DNA of 64,000 nt from Streptomyces stelliscabiei (GTDB taxonomy: Bacteria > Actinomycetota > Actinomycetes > Streptomycetales > Streptomycetaceae): the NCBI RefSeq assembly GCF_014873495.1, contig NZ_JADBGF010000001.1, positions 9,610,001 to 9,674,000 of the forward strand, read 5' to 3'. This document shows positions 17,127 to 26,800 of the stretch, one piece after another. The notes below the pieces were generated by a model that was given only the letters and a program-made list of their open reading frames with translations, did not search any database and was not told the DNA's origin. The position numbers and the translations under genes were made by a program. Position 1 is the first letter of the stretch; each line of letters begins with the position of its first letter.

Positions 17127-18473
17127 TCAGCGCTGCGTGTAGAGGAAGCCCAGCTTGTCGATCTCGTCACCGGAACGACCGTGGAAACCGGCGAGCTGCC
17201 AGCCCGGCGGCACCGTCCGGGTCACACAGGTGGACGTGGTGGTCCCGCCGGACAGGCTCCTGCCGAGACTGGTCGTGAATTTTGCGGAGAAGATCCGCGT
17301 GCGGCCGTTCTTCTGGCCCTGGCACAGCTCGGCGGAGGTGACGTACTCCCCGCTGCCCAGGGACAGGGACGACAGCGTGCCGCCGGTGCCGCCGTGCCTG
17401 AGCGCCGTGCCGTTGTCGAGGGTGATGCCGACGCCGTCGACACGGGATCCGCTGCGCAGCGAGAGGGTGACGGGGCGCGCACCGGCCGGTACGGCGTCGA
17501 TGTCGGTGTAGTGGTCGCCGTGGGGCCCGCCGAACTGGTCGCTGAGCCGCAAGCCCGGATCGCGCGACCAGGAGAAGCCGACCGCGACCGGGTCGTGGTC
17601 GGACAGCATGAGCCCGGCATCGGTGAGGAACCTGGCGTGCTCGTTGCCGTAGGACGTGGCCTTCAGCGACACGAGCCTGCTGCCGCGGTACAGGACCTTG
17701 TCGACGATCTCGCAGGTGTCGGGCACGGTGGGCCCCGTCTGGTCGCAGACCAGGGCGTCGCTGCCCTTGACGGGCGGGACACCGCCGCGGATCAGCTCCA
17801 CCCAGGGGTCGGTGAGCCCGTTGGCGGCGGCGAACTCGGCGATGGTGTCCCCGCCGCGGGTGTACCGGGTGTTGGTGTCCCCCATGACGACGACGGCGTT
17901 GCCGGCCGAGTGGGTCTTGATGAAGGCCGTCAGCTGGTCGAGGTTGTCGGCGCGCGAGGCCAGGTCGCCGGCGTTGGTGCCGGCGTTGGTGTGCAGGTTG
18001 TAGAAGTCCGTGTACACGCCCTCGGTCAGGCGCACCCGCATGAAGGTGAAACCCTTGGGGGTGAGGCAGTCGCCGGAGTCGAACTGGCAGGAGTTCCAGC
18101 GCACCCGCTCGAAGTCGTCGACGTCGTAGGGGAACTTGGACAGGGTGTTCAGCCCGCTGCCTATGGCCGCGCCCCCGCTGGTGGGCGTGCGGTAGGCGTG
18201 CGCGGTGTTTCCGGCGTAGAGGTGCGCGTGGTAGTTGAAGTCCTCCTCGACGTGCACGATGTCGTACGGCGCGATGCGCCGGCCGATCTCCGTGGTGCTG
18301 GACTCGCGGGGCGTGGACGCGCTGGAGATGATCTCCGGCAGGCCCGCGACGTTGTAGATGAGGGTGCTGAAGGACCCGGAGGCCGGGTCGGCGGCAGCGG
18401 CGGGGGACGCGTTCGTGACGAACCCGCCGCAGGTGAGAGCCGCTGCCGCGAGGCAGGTGAGAAGACGGCGCAT
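17127..18473 (-). CDS. Secreted sphingomyelinase/nuclease-like phosphodiesterase with C-terminal jacalin-like lectin domain
   Basis: 448 residues with a Sec signal peptide (about 1-27). The central domain is of the endonuclease/exonuclease/phosphatase fold: FSTLIYNVAGLPE, the metal-binding Glu in VHVEEDFNYHAHLY, GDTNTRY and the terminal SDHDPVAV. This is the set seen in bacterial sphingomyelinase C-like and actinobacterial secreted phosphodiesterases. The last 130 residues read like a jacalin-type lectin domain (FGGPHGDHYTDI, LRHGGTGGTLSSLSL, GFHGRSGDEIDKLGF), which would bind carbohydrate. Substrate could be a phospholipid or nucleic acid. Monocistronic. Confidence 0.82.
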   Translation of the reverse strand: MRRLLTCLAAAALTCGGFVTNASPAAAADPASGSFSTLIYNVAGLPEIISSASTPRESSTTEIGRRIAPYDIVHVEEDFNYHAHLYAGNTAHAYRTPTSGGAAIGSGLNTLSKFPYDVDDFERVRWNSCQFDSGDCLTPKGFTFMRVRLTEGVYTDFYNLHTNAGTNAGDLASRADNLDQLTAFIKTHSAGNAVVVMGDTNTRYTRGGDTIAEFAAANGLTDPWVELIRGGVPPVKGSDALVCDQTGPTVPDTCEIVDKVLYRGSRLVSLKATSYGNEHARFLTDAGLMLSDHDPVAVGFSWSRDPGLRLSDQFGGPHGDHYTDIDAVPAGARPVTLSLRSGSRVDGVGITLDNGTALRHGGTGGTLSSLSLGSGEYVTSAELCQGQKNGRTRIFSAKFTTSLGRSLSGGTTTSTCVTRTVPPGWQLAGFHGRSGDEIDKLGFLYTQR

Positions 18474-18899
18474 GGTGCGGTACTCCTGTGCGGAAGTGGG
18501 AGGGGCAGCCGGAACTTACCGCTGGTAACGCGCCGGTGTCGCCGGTCGGGACGCAGGAGATCGAAACTTGACCGCGTGGTCCAGGCCAGGTCTCGGGGCC
18601 GGGCCGCGGATGTGTCCGGACGGTCGCGGTATTGGCGAGTTCTTGACCCGGAGTCTCTCGCGCGGTTCACGGGGCGCGGCGAAGAATCGGCCGGAGCGAG
18701 GGCGAGGGCGGGTCGGCGACCGTGCCCCGGCGCGCGTCGGCGACGCGCGAGTGGTGAACCTCGTCCGATCATGGGAATACCTGACGAGTCAGGTAATGTT
18801 GTCGCGAGAGCCGCCCGCGTCCGACGGGCGGCACCCCCTCTCGTCACGAGGGCTCCGACCCCCGCGACTTCGGCCATGCCCCCTCTCGAAGGAATCATC
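18474..18899. other. 426-bp divergent intergenic region
   Basis: No gene is supported here. It carries the promoter of the secreted phosphodiesterase (a small dyad TTACC-GCT-GGTAA lies at 18516-18528) and, on the right, a strong 18-bp palindrome (18778-18795) described separately, plus AAGGA before the next ATG. The middle is plain GC-rich sequence. Confidence 0.5.
18778..18795. promoter_or_regulatory. 18-bp palindromic operator candidate
   Basis: TACCTGACGAGTCAGGTA: perfect 8-bp arms around a 2-base centre, about 105 bases upstream of the MBL/SnoaL/hydrolase operon and embedded in an AT-richer patch. The size and symmetry fit a MarR-, HxlR- or TetR-type dimer. The cognate regulator is not identified. 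Confidence 0.55.
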
Positions 18900-19706
18900 A
18901 TGAGCACCCTCGACTTCAAGGTCATCGACCTGGACTTCCCGGCCGGCAGCAAGAACAAGACCGCCACGCTGGTCACCGGCGAGAGCGAGGCGCTGCTGGT
19001 GGACGCGGCCTTCACCCGCGCCGACGGGCACCGCCTGGCCGCCGAGATCCTCGACTCCGGCAAGACGCTCACCACCGTGTTCGTCTCCCACGCCGACCCC
19101 GACTTCTACTTCGGCGCCGAGGTCGTCGCCGACGCCTTCCCCGACGCGGTGTTCGTCGCCACCCCGATCGTCATCGAGCACATCCGGCACTCCTACGAGG
19201 GCAAGCTCAAGGCCTGGGCCGCGCTCGGCCCGAACCTGCCCACCCGCCTGGTCGACCTTCAGCCGCTGACCGGCGACCTCACCCTGGAGGGCCACACCTT
19301 CCAGCTCAAGGGCGGCTCGGCCGGCCTGCCCGACCGCCACTACCTGTGGCAGGCGGAGTCCCGCGCGCTGCTCGGCGGTGTCCTGCTGTTCCAGCAGGAG
19401 CACGTCTGGGTCGCCGACACCGCCACCCCCGACGACCGCGCCGCCTGGATCGACCTGCTGGCGGAGATGGCCGCCCTCGACCCGCAACTCGTCGTACCCG
19501 GCCACCGCCTGCCCGGCACCGCCGCCGACGCCTCCGCCATCACCGCCACCCGCGACTACCTCCTCGCCTTCGAGGAGGAGCTGGGCAAGGCCGCCGACGG
19601 GGCCGCGCTCACCGAGGCGCTCATCGAGCGCTACCCGGACCACGGCATGCTGATCGCCGCCCAGATCGGCGCGAAGGTCGCCAAGGGCGAGATGAAGTGG
19701 GGCTGA
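18900..19706 (+). CDS. Metallo-beta-lactamase-fold protein with altered metal ligands
   Basis: 268 residues, AAGGA 6 bases before the ATG. The fold is recognisable (ATLVTGESEALLVDAAFT, TVFVSHADPDFYFGAEV, VVPGHRLPG), but the canonical HxHxDH is changed to H64-A-D66-P-D68-F69, so the second and fourth ligands are Asp and Phe. It may bind a single or different metal, or be a non-hydrolytic relative. It heads a three-gene unit with a SnoaL-like protein (2 bases away) and an alpha/beta hydrolase. Confidence 0.85.
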   Translation: MSTLDFKVIDLDFPAGSKNKTATLVTGESEALLVDAAFTRADGHRLAAEILDSGKTLTTVFVSHADPDFYFGAEVVADAFPDAVFVATPIVIEHIRHSYEGKLKAWAALGPNLPTRLVDLQPLTGDLTLEGHTFQLKGGSAGLPDRHYLWQAESRALLGGVLLFQQEHVWVADTATPDDRAAWIDLLAEMAALDPQLVVPGHRLPGTAADASAITATRDYLLAFEEELGKAADGAALTEALIERYPDHGMLIAAQIGAKVAKGEMKWG

Positions 19707-19708
19707 CC

Positions 19709-20119
19709 ATGAGCGACTTCGCCACCTCCACCGCACCCGCCGACGTCGTACGCCGGCAGTACCTGGCCTCCGCCGCGGGCGACCTGGAAGCCCTGCGCGC
19801 CACCCTCGCCCCCGACGTGGAGTGGACGGAGATGGCCGGCTTCCCCCTGGCCGGCACCTACCGCACCCCCGACGGCGTCACCTCGAACGTGATGGAGCAG
19901 CTGGGCAAGGAGTGGGACGGCTGGGCGGCCCACGACGACACCTACGTCGTGGACGGCGAGAACGTCGTCGTCCTGGCCCGCTACACCGCCGCCAACAAGG
20001 CCACCGGCAGGCGGATCGACGTCCGGGTCGCGCACCACTTCGTCGTACGCGGCGGACTCATCGTCCGCTTCGAGCAGTTCGTCGACACCGCCCTCGTCCG
20101 CGACGCCATGACCGACTGA
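19709..20119 (+). CDS. SnoaL/NTF2-like small protein
   Basis: 136 residues of the cone-shaped NTF2-like fold: an N-terminal helix VVRRQYLASAAGDLEALRATLAPDVEW is followed by beta strands with YVVDGENVVVLARYTA and AHHFVVRGGLIVRFEQFVDT. Members include polyketide cyclases, isomerases and pure binding proteins. It starts 2 bases after the MBL gene. The role is unknown, probably acting on the same small molecule as its neighbours. Confidence 0.82.
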   Translation: MSDFATSTAPADVVRRQYLASAAGDLEALRATLAPDVEWTEMAGFPLAGTYRTPDGVTSNVMEQLGKEWDGWAAHDDTYVVDGENVVVLARYTAANKATGRRIDVRVAHHFVVRGGLIVRFEQFVDTALVRDAMTD

Positions 20120-20131
20120 CCTCCGCATGCC

Positions 20132-20177
20132 CGTACGCCGTGGCACCGCACGCGGCACGCCCGTGTCACGGCGTACG
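20132..20177 (+). terminator. Intra-operon stem-loop
   Basis: Perfect 11-bp arms CGTACGCCGTG (20132-20142) and CACGGCGTACG (20167-20177), with a 24-base loop. It lies between the SnoaL-like stop (20119) and the hydrolase start (20199). It may attenuate or separate expression of the hydrolase. Confidence 0.45.
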
Positions 20178-20198
20178 CCCCCACCCGAGGATGTTCCT

Positions 20199-20903
20199 GT
20201 GAATCCGAATCCGACCGTCGTACTGGTGCACGGGGCGATGCACACCCCGTGGATCTTCGAGCCGCTGCGCGAGCGGCTCACCGCCCGTGGCATCGCCTCG
20301 TCCGCCGTGCAACTCCCCAGCAGCGCCCCGGACAGTGCCGCCGCCCAGGGGCTCACGGAGGACGTCGCCGTGGTGCGCGCGGCGATCGAGGCCGTGGGCG
20401 GGCCCGTCGTGCTGGCCGCGCACTCCTACGGCGGAGTCCCCGCCACCTGGGCCGCGGCCGAGCAGCGCCAGGTCGCCGAACTGGTGTACCTGGCGGCGTT
20501 CGCGCTGGAACCCGGCACCTCGATGACGGAGTGGATGGGCGGCGACTTCCCGCCCACCTGGATCCACTCGCCCGACGGGCTCGCCGTCAAGGCCGGGGAC
20601 GCGGAGGAATCCGTCTTCAGCGGGGTGGACCCCGCCCTGACGGCGGAGGCCGTCAAGCGCCTCAACTGGCAGGGCCTGCGCGCCTTCACCGAGAAACTGG
20701 GCGCCGCGCCCACCCGGGTCCCGCTGACCTATGTGGTGGCCACCGAGGACCCGGCGCTGCCGCCCCAGGTCCAGGAGCGGTGGGCCGCGCGTGCGGCCCA
20801 CCGCGCACGGGTCGCCTCGGGGCACTCACCGCACCTGTCCCGTCCCGATGAGGTCGCCGACGTCCTCGCCGCGGCCGTCGCACGGGCCGCCGCCGGCCGG
20901 TGA
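20199..20903 (+). CDS. Alpha/beta hydrolase (esterase type)
   Basis: 234 residues from GTG at 20199 (GAGG 8 bases upstream). The oxyanion motif VVLVHGAMHTPWIFEPL is near the N-terminus, the nucleophile elbow is LAAHSYGG, and the catalytic His is in ASGHSPHLSRPDEV near the C-terminus. It resembles EstC-like plant/bacterial esterases and hydroxynitrile-lyase relatives. Substrate unknown. It is the third gene of the MBL/SnoaL unit, separated by a stem-loop, and convergent with the next gene. Confidence 0.87.
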   Translation: MNPNPTVVLVHGAMHTPWIFEPLRERLTARGIASSAVQLPSSAPDSAAAQGLTEDVAVVRAAIEAVGGPVVLAAHSYGGVPATWAAAEQRQVAELVYLAAFALEPGTSMTEWMGGDFPPTWIHSPDGLAVKAGDAEESVFSGVDPALTAEAVKRLNWQGLRAFTEKLGAAPTRVPLTYVVATEDPALPPQVQERWAARAAHRARVASGHSPHLSRPDEVADVLAAAVARAAAGR

Positions 20904-20926
20904 CCTCGTCGCCGGTGCGGTGAGGG

Positions 20927-21613
20927 TCAGGGCGTGAAGACCTCGTCGAGTCGGTCGATGGAGCCGTCGGCGCCGAGGTGGTAGGTGAAGACCAGACCGG
21001 AGTTCGGGTGTGCCTCCAGCCAGTCCAGGAACTCCTGGACTCCGATGGGCTGGTTCTCCGTGCTCTCCACGATGGGGTTGGTGACGGTGATGTCGGCGGC
21101 CTGGTCCATCGGGATGAAGGTCTCCTTGCCGACGGTCTCGAACGGCGCGCCGTCCGAGTCGGGGGTGCCGCACCCCCAGTTGCCGTGCTTGACGATCAGG
21201 CTGAGGAACCCGCCTTCCGGGGTGTAGCGGTAGACCGCGATCTCGTCCGGGGAGATGGGCATCTTGTGGTCGCAGTCGTCGGCCTCGCCGTCGGCGCCTT
21301 CCGAGGGGGTGGCGGCGGGGGCCGGTGACTTGGTGGCGGTCGGAACGCCTCCGGGGGCCTTGCCGCCCCCGCCGCTCGTGTCCTTGGAGACCTTCGCGTC
21401 GGGCTTGTCGGCCGTCGTGTCGGCCTGCGCCCCGGACTTGTCCTTGGTGCCGCTCGTCGCCGTCGCGGTCGGTTTCGTGTCACCGTCGGCGTCCGCCGTA
21501 GCGCCGTCGGCGGAGCATCCGGCGAGGCTCAGCGCGCCCGCGGCGCACATGCCCAGTACGGCTGCCTTGACGGCGCCCGGTCTGCGTCGGCTCTTCCTCG
21601 GCGTCAGGCTCAT
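20927..21613 (-). CDS. Putative lipoprotein of unknown function
   Basis: 228 residues. The lipobox LAGC (Cys33) follows a basic N-terminus. Residues 35-110 are a low-complexity linker of Ala, Thr, Lys, Asp and Pro that would hold the folded part away from the membrane. The C-terminal 115 residues (from CDHKMPISPDEIAVYRY) are a compact domain with two Cys that could form a disulfide. No family recognised. Single gene. Confidence 0.7.
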   Translation of the reverse strand: MSLTPRKSRRRPGAVKAAVLGMCAAGALSLAGCSADGATADADGDTKPTATATSGTKDKSGAQADTTADKPDAKVSKDTSGGGGKAPGGVPTATKSPAPAATPSEGADGEADDCDHKMPISPDEIAVYRYTPEGGFLSLIVKHGNWGCGTPDSDGAPFETVGKETFIPMDQAADITVTNPIVESTENQPIGVQEFLDWLEAHPNSGLVFTYHLGADGSIDRLDEVFTP

Positions 21614-21774
21614 GGTTCGTCCCCCATCTTGGGTGTGCGAGGTCTCCGTGAGCCGCGTCGGCTCGGGAGCAAGGGACGAGTTTCAGCCGTCGGCAGTTGC
21701 ACGTCCTGGCTAGATTGTGCACGTTGCCGGTGTCGGGCCGGACCGCGGTCCCGCGGTCCGGCCCGACGCGGGTC

Positions 21775-22665
21775 TCACGCCTCGCAGGCGCTCTTGGTGT
21801 CGCTCGTGTCGGCCGTGCAGGTGTCGGTGTTGGCGCCCCCGTTGAGGGAGTCGTTCCCGAACACGCCGTCCACGGCGTCGAGGGTGTCGTTGCCGGCCCC
21901 GCCGCTGTGGCTGTCGCCGCCGGCGCCGCCGACGAGGGTGTCGTTGCCCGTACCGCCCACCAGGAGGTCGTTGCCCCCGAAGCCGGACAGGATGTCGCCC
22001 GCCGTGCCCCCGGTGAGCGTGTCGCCGAACTGGCTGCCGTAGACGATCTCGACGTCCGTGAGGACGTTGTCGCCCTCCCCGCCGATTCCGTCGTCGGCGG
22101 CGTTGTCGAGGTCCACGACGACGCCGGAGCCGCTCTCCAGGTAGCTGGCGATGTCGCTGGCGCCGCCCCCGCCGCTGAGCCGGTCGGCGCCGGTACCGCC
22201 GATGAGGAGGTCGAAGGTGACGCCACCGTTCAGGGTGTCGTTGCCCGGGCCGCCGTTGAGGATGTTGCTGCCGGGGCTGGGGCCGCCGTTGACGACGTCG
22301 TTGCCGGACTCGCCCCGCAGGTCTCCGCGGACGTTGCCGGTCTTGGTGATGATGTCGTTGCCGTCACCGGCGTTGACCACGACCGTGTCGCTGTTCAGGC
22401 TCACCGGGCAGGCCACCGAGCCGTTGCCCTGGAGCGAGCAGCCGACGCCGGCGGTCAGGGTGTCGGAGGTGTCCTGGATGACGACGTTGGTCCCGGACAG
22501 GCTGACCGTGATGTTGTTCGCGCGTCCCGCCGCGGCGTTCACGACCACGTTGGTCCCGCTCTTGAACACACCGGTGGCCGCGCTCGCGGTCCCGCCGGTC
22601 AAGGTCACCGCGGAACCGGCCATCGCCGCCACCACCACGAACCGGAGTAACGCTGTTCTGCCCAT
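21775..22665 (-). CDS. Secreted RTX-like calcium-binding repeat protein
   Basis: 296 residues. An N-terminal signal peptide ends in GGTASAATG near residue 32. The rest holds glycine/aspartate nonapeptide-like repeats (NDIITKTGN, GGPGNDTLNGG, GGTGNDTLVGG, GGAGNDTLDAV) typical of hemolysin-type calcium-binding rolls. It ends in a Cys-containing tail. No type I secretion genes are nearby and the Sec signal suggests ordinary export. In Streptomyces such proteins are of unknown function. Start at 22665 has GGGAG just before it. Confidence 0.82.
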   Translation of the reverse strand: MGRTALLRFVVVAAMAGSAVTLTGGTASAATGVFKSGTNVVVNAAAGRANNITVSLSGTNVVIQDTSDTLTAGVGCSLQGNGSVACPVSLNSDTVVVNAGDGNDIITKTGNVRGDLRGESGNDVVNGGPSPGSNILNGGPGNDTLNGGVTFDLLIGGTGADRLSGGGGASDIASYLESGSGVVVDLDNAADDGIGGEGDNVLTDVEIVYGSQFGDTLTGGTAGDILSGFGGNDLLVGGTGNDTLVGGAGGDSHSGGAGNDTLDAVDGVFGNDSLNGGANTDTCTADTSDTKSACEA

Positions 22666-22751
22666 GGGCTCCCTCTCGCTCGCCTGGATCGGCCCGGTCG
22701 CGCACGCGCTGGTGCGTCGAGCCGGTTCCACGGTGTCAGGCGGACGAGGAA

Positions 22752-22780
22752 GGTACATGGGGGGACGGCCCCCATGTACC
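22752..22780 (-). terminator. Perfect 12-bp hairpin downstream of the icmF/dehydrogenase unit
   Basis: Arms GGTACATGGGGG (22752-22763) and CCCCCATGTACC (22769-22780) with a 5-base loop. It lies 136 bases beyond the stop of the 3-hydroxyacyl-CoA dehydrogenase on the minus strand and upstream of the RTX gene, so it should insulate the two. Confidence 0.6.
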
Positions 22781-22915
22781 GCCCGGCCGCACGGCGCTGC
22801 GGCGCGGGACGGAAGCGCGGGCTCAGACGTGGACGGCCGCTTCGAAGCCGAGCGCCCTACCGCTCCTCGCCGTAGGGCACACCCCCGTCCACGGAGACCA
22901 GGCAGGGCACGTGGC

Positions 22916-23776
22916 TCACGTGTCGTAGATGTGGAAGCCTCTGCCGCTCTTGCGGCCCAGGTGCCCCGCGGCGACCATGCGGCGCAGCAGCGCGGGCGGT
23001 GCGTACAGAGGCTCCTTGAACTCCTCGTACATCGACTCGGCCACCGCCTGCGCGGTGTCGAGGCCGATGAGGTCGAGCAGCCGCAGGGGGCCCATCGGGT
23101 GCGCACAGCCCAGCTCCATGCCCTGGTCGATGTCCTCCGGGCGGGCGCCGCCGGACTCCACCATCCGTACCGCGCTGAGCAGGTAGGGCACGAGCAGCGC
23201 GTTGACGACGAATCCGGAGCGGTCGGGTGCCTGGATGACCTCCTTGCCCAGCTGTGCGGCGAAGGCGCGGGTGCGCCGCAGGGTGTCCTCACTGGTGGTG
23301 AGGGCGGGGATCAGCTCGATCAGCCGCTGTACGGGCACGGGGTTGAAGAAGTGCATGCCGATGAGCTGCGCGGGCCGTTGGGTGACGACCGCGAGGTCGA
23401 CGATGGGGATCGAGGAGGTGTTGGTGGCGAGGATCGCCGTCGGGTCCTCGACCGCCTTGTCCAGGGCGCGCAGCACCTCGGTCTTGATGTCGCGGTTCTC
23501 GGCGACGGCCTCGACGACGAACTGGCGGTCGGCCATGTCGCCGAGGTCGTGGGTGAAGGACAGCCCGGCGAGGGCCCGGTCCCGCTGCTGTTCGCTGAGC
23601 TTGCCGCGCCTTACGCCCCGGTCGAGGGAGGCGGTGATACGGCGGCGGCCGGCTTCGACGGCGTCGTGGGTGGCTTCGGCGACACGGACGTCGAGGCCGC
23701 TGTGGGCGGCGACTTCGGCGATGCCGGAGCCCATGAGGCCGCAGCCGACGACGCCGAGGCGGGTGACGGGATCCAT
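22916..23776 (-). CDS. 3-hydroxybutyryl-CoA / 3-hydroxyacyl-CoA dehydrogenase
   Basis: 286 residues, the usual length of single-function enzymes (FadB2/Hbd type). The N-terminal Rossmann motif reads LGVVGCGLMGSGIAEVAAHSGLDV. The catalytic signature region is visible as GMHFFNPVPVQRLIELI, with the conserved His, and DRSGFVVNALLVPYL. It oxidises (S)-3-hydroxyacyl-CoA with NAD or reduces acetoacetyl-CoA. It starts 59 bases after the IcmF stop, so it is probably co-transcribed and handles butyryl-chain intermediates made from isobutyryl-CoA. Confidence 0.92.
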   Translation of the reverse strand: MDPVTRLGVVGCGLMGSGIAEVAAHSGLDVRVAEATHDAVEAGRRRITASLDRGVRRGKLSEQQRDRALAGLSFTHDLGDMADRQFVVEAVAENRDIKTEVLRALDKAVEDPTAILATNTSSIPIVDLAVVTQRPAQLIGMHFFNPVPVQRLIELIPALTTSEDTLRRTRAFAAQLGKEVIQAPDRSGFVVNALLVPYLLSAVRMVESGGARPEDIDQGMELGCAHPMGPLRLLDLIGLDTAQAVAESMYEEFKEPLYAPPALLRRMVAAGHLGRKSGRGFHIYDT

Positions 23777-23835
23777 CCGGGGTCCTATCTGCTGGGCCCC
23801 GCGCGTGGTGCCGCGCGGGACTTGCGGGCTGAGGT

Positions 23836-26800
23836 TCAGACGTTGCGGCGGTACTGGCCGCCGACCTCGAAGAACGCCTCGGTGATCTGCTGGAGCGAGC
23901 AGACCCGGGCGGCCTCCATGAGGACGGCGAAGACGTTGCGGCCGCTCACCGCCGCGTCCTTGAGGGCGGTCAGGGCGGCGTGGGCCGGGTCCCGGTGGCG
24001 GGCCTGGTACTCCCGCACGCGCTCCAGCTGGGACTGCTTCTCCGCCTCGGTGGCGCGGGCCAGCTCGATGACGCCGGGCTCGGCGGTGTCGGCGTGGGGG
24101 TTGCGGAAGGTGTTGACGCCGATGAGGGGCAGGGTGCCGTCGTGCTTGCGCTGCTCGTAGAGCATCGACTCGTCCTGGATGCGGCCGCGCTGGTAGCCGG
24201 TCTCCATCGCGCCGAGCACACCGCCGCGTTCGTTGATCCGCTCGAACTCCACAAGGACCGCCTCCTCGACCAGGTCGGTGAGTTCGTCGACGATGAACGA
24301 CCCCTGGAGGGGGTTCTCGTTCATGGCCAGGCCCCACTCCCGGTTGATGATCAGCTGGATGGCCAGGGCCCGGCGTACGGAGTCCTCGGTGGGGGTGGTG
24401 ACGGCCTCGTCGTAGGCGTTGGTGTGCAGGCTGTTGCAGTTGTCGTAGATCGCGATGAGGGCCTGGAGGGTGGTGCGGATGTCGTTGAAGTCCATCTCCT
24501 GGGCGTGCAGGGACCGTCCGGAGGTCTGGACGTGGTACTTCAGCTTCTGCGAGCGGTCGTTCGCGCCGTACTTCTCCTTCATCGCGACGGCCCAGATGCG
24601 GCGGGCGACCCGGCCGAGGACCGCGTACTCGGGGTCCATGCCGTTGGAGAAGAAGAACGACAGGTTCGGGGCGAAGTCGTCGATGCGCATGCCGCGGGCG
24701 AGGTAGGCCTCGACGTAGGTGAAGCCGTTGGCCAGGGTGAAGGCCAGCTGGCTGATGGGGTTGGCCCCGGCCTCGGCGATGTGGTAGCCGGAGATGGACA
24801 CCGAGTAGAAGTTGCGGACCTGGTTCGCGATGAACCACTCCTGGATGTCCGCCATCATCCGCAGGGAGAACTCGGTGGAGAACAGGCAGGTGTTCTGGCC
24901 CTGGTCCTCCTTGAGGATGTCGGCCTGCACCGTGCCGCGCACGTTCGCCAGCGCGTGCGCGGTCAGTTCGGCCGCCTCCTCGGGCGAGGGGCCGCGGCCC
25001 TCGGCGGCGCGGAACCGCTCGGTCTGCTGGTCGATGACGGTGTTGAGGAAGAACGCCAGGACGGTCGGCGCGGGTCCGTTGATCGTCATGGAGACCGAGG
25101 TCGTGGGCGCGACCAGGTCGAAGCCGTCGTAGAGCGCCTTCATGTCCGCCAGCGTGGCGACCGACACCCCGGAGGTGCCGACCTTGCCGTACACGTCGGG
25201 GCGCTCGTCCGGGTCGCGGCCGTAGAGGGTGACCGAGTCGAACGCGGTCGACAGCCGGGTGGCCGGCTGGCCCTCGGAGAGCAGCTTGAAGCGCCGGTTG
25301 GTGCGGAACGGATCGCCCTCGCCGGCGAACATACGGGCCGGGTCCTCGCCGTCGCGCTTGAAGGGGAACACCCCGGCGGTGAAGGGGAAGTGGCCGGGGA
25401 GGTTCTCCCGGCGCCAGAAGTTCACGAGTTCCCCGTGGTCGGTGAAGCGGGGCAGCGCGACACGGGGGATCCTGTTGCCGGACAGCGACTCACGGGTGAG
25501 CTTGGTGCGGATCTCCTTGTCCCGGACCTTCACGACCTGCTCGTCGCCCGAGTAGGAGGCGATGACGGCGGGCCAGTTCGCGATCTGCTCGACGAGGTCG
25601 TGCGGGAGCCGCCGCCGGGCGTCCTCCAGCAGCGATCCCACGTCGTCCGCGCCGAGGCCGGCGTCGAGGAGTTCGCCCCTGACCGCGTCCAGGCGCTGCA
25701 CCCGTCGGGCGGCCTCGGCGAGCCGGCCGGTCTCGGCGTGGTAGGCGCGGACGGAGTCGGTGATCTCGGCGAGGTAGCGCACCCGGTCGGCGGGCACGAC
25801 CTGGCGGATGCCCGAGGAGTGGCGCGCGTCGACCACCGCGAGCGTGCCCCCGGACAGGGGCAGCCCCTTGTCGGCCAGGGCGGTGCGCAGATGCTGGTAG
25901 AGCGCGGTCACACCGTCGTCGTTGAACGTGGCCGCCGAGGTGCCGTACACCGGCATGTCCTCGGGCCGCATGCCGAACGCCTCGCGGTTGCGGACCAGTT
26001 GGCGGCCCACGTCGCGCAGCGCGTCCTTGGCGCCGCGCCGCTCGAACTTGTTGATCGCCACGACGTCGGCGAAGTCGAGCATGTCGATCTTCTCCAGCTG
26101 CGAGGCGGCACCGAACTCGGGTGTCATCACGTACAGCGAGGTGTCGACGAACGGCACGATCGCCGCGTCGCCCTGGCCGATGCCCGGTGTCTCCACGATC
26201 ACCAGGTCGAACCCGGCGGCCTTGACCACGTCGATCACGTCGGTCAGGTGCTCGGGCAGCTCCCGGCTGCCGCGGGTGGCCAGGCTCCGGAAGAACACCC
26301 GGCTGCTGTCGAGGGAGTTCATCCGGATGCGGTCGCCGAGCAGGGCGCCGCCGCCCCGGCGGCGGGTCGGGTCGACCGCGATCACGGCGATCCGCAGCTT
26401 GTCCTGCTGGTCGACGCGGAACTGGCGCACCAGTTCGTCGGTGAGTGAGGACTTGCCCGAACCGCCGGTGCCGGTGATGCCCAGGACCGGGGTGACCCGG
26501 GCCGCGGCGGCGGCCCGCAGCTGGGCCAGGAAGTCGGCCGGCAGCTTGCCGAGTTCGGCTCCGGTGACGGTACGGGCGATCGCGAACCGATCGCCCGCGA
26601 GGACGGCGGCGACGTCGGCCGGCTTGCCGTCCCACAGGTCGAAGTCGCAGTCCCGCACGACCGAGTTGACCATCCCGGCCAGCCCCATCCGCTGACCGTC
26701 CTCCGGGGAGAAGATGGTCACCCCGCTCGCCCGCAGCCGGGTGATCTCCTCCGGCACGATGACACCGCCGCCACCGCCCACCACACGGACGTGGTCGGCG

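Noticed and set aside
18900..20903. SnoaL-like protein taken as a sign of a polyketide cluster
   Set aside because: No polyketide synthase, acyl carrier protein or cyclase genes are nearby; the NTF2-like fold is far too common to infer this.
23980..26448. An 822-codon plus-strand open frame inside icmF
   Set aside because: Antisense shadow of the mutase, which has all expected motifs.
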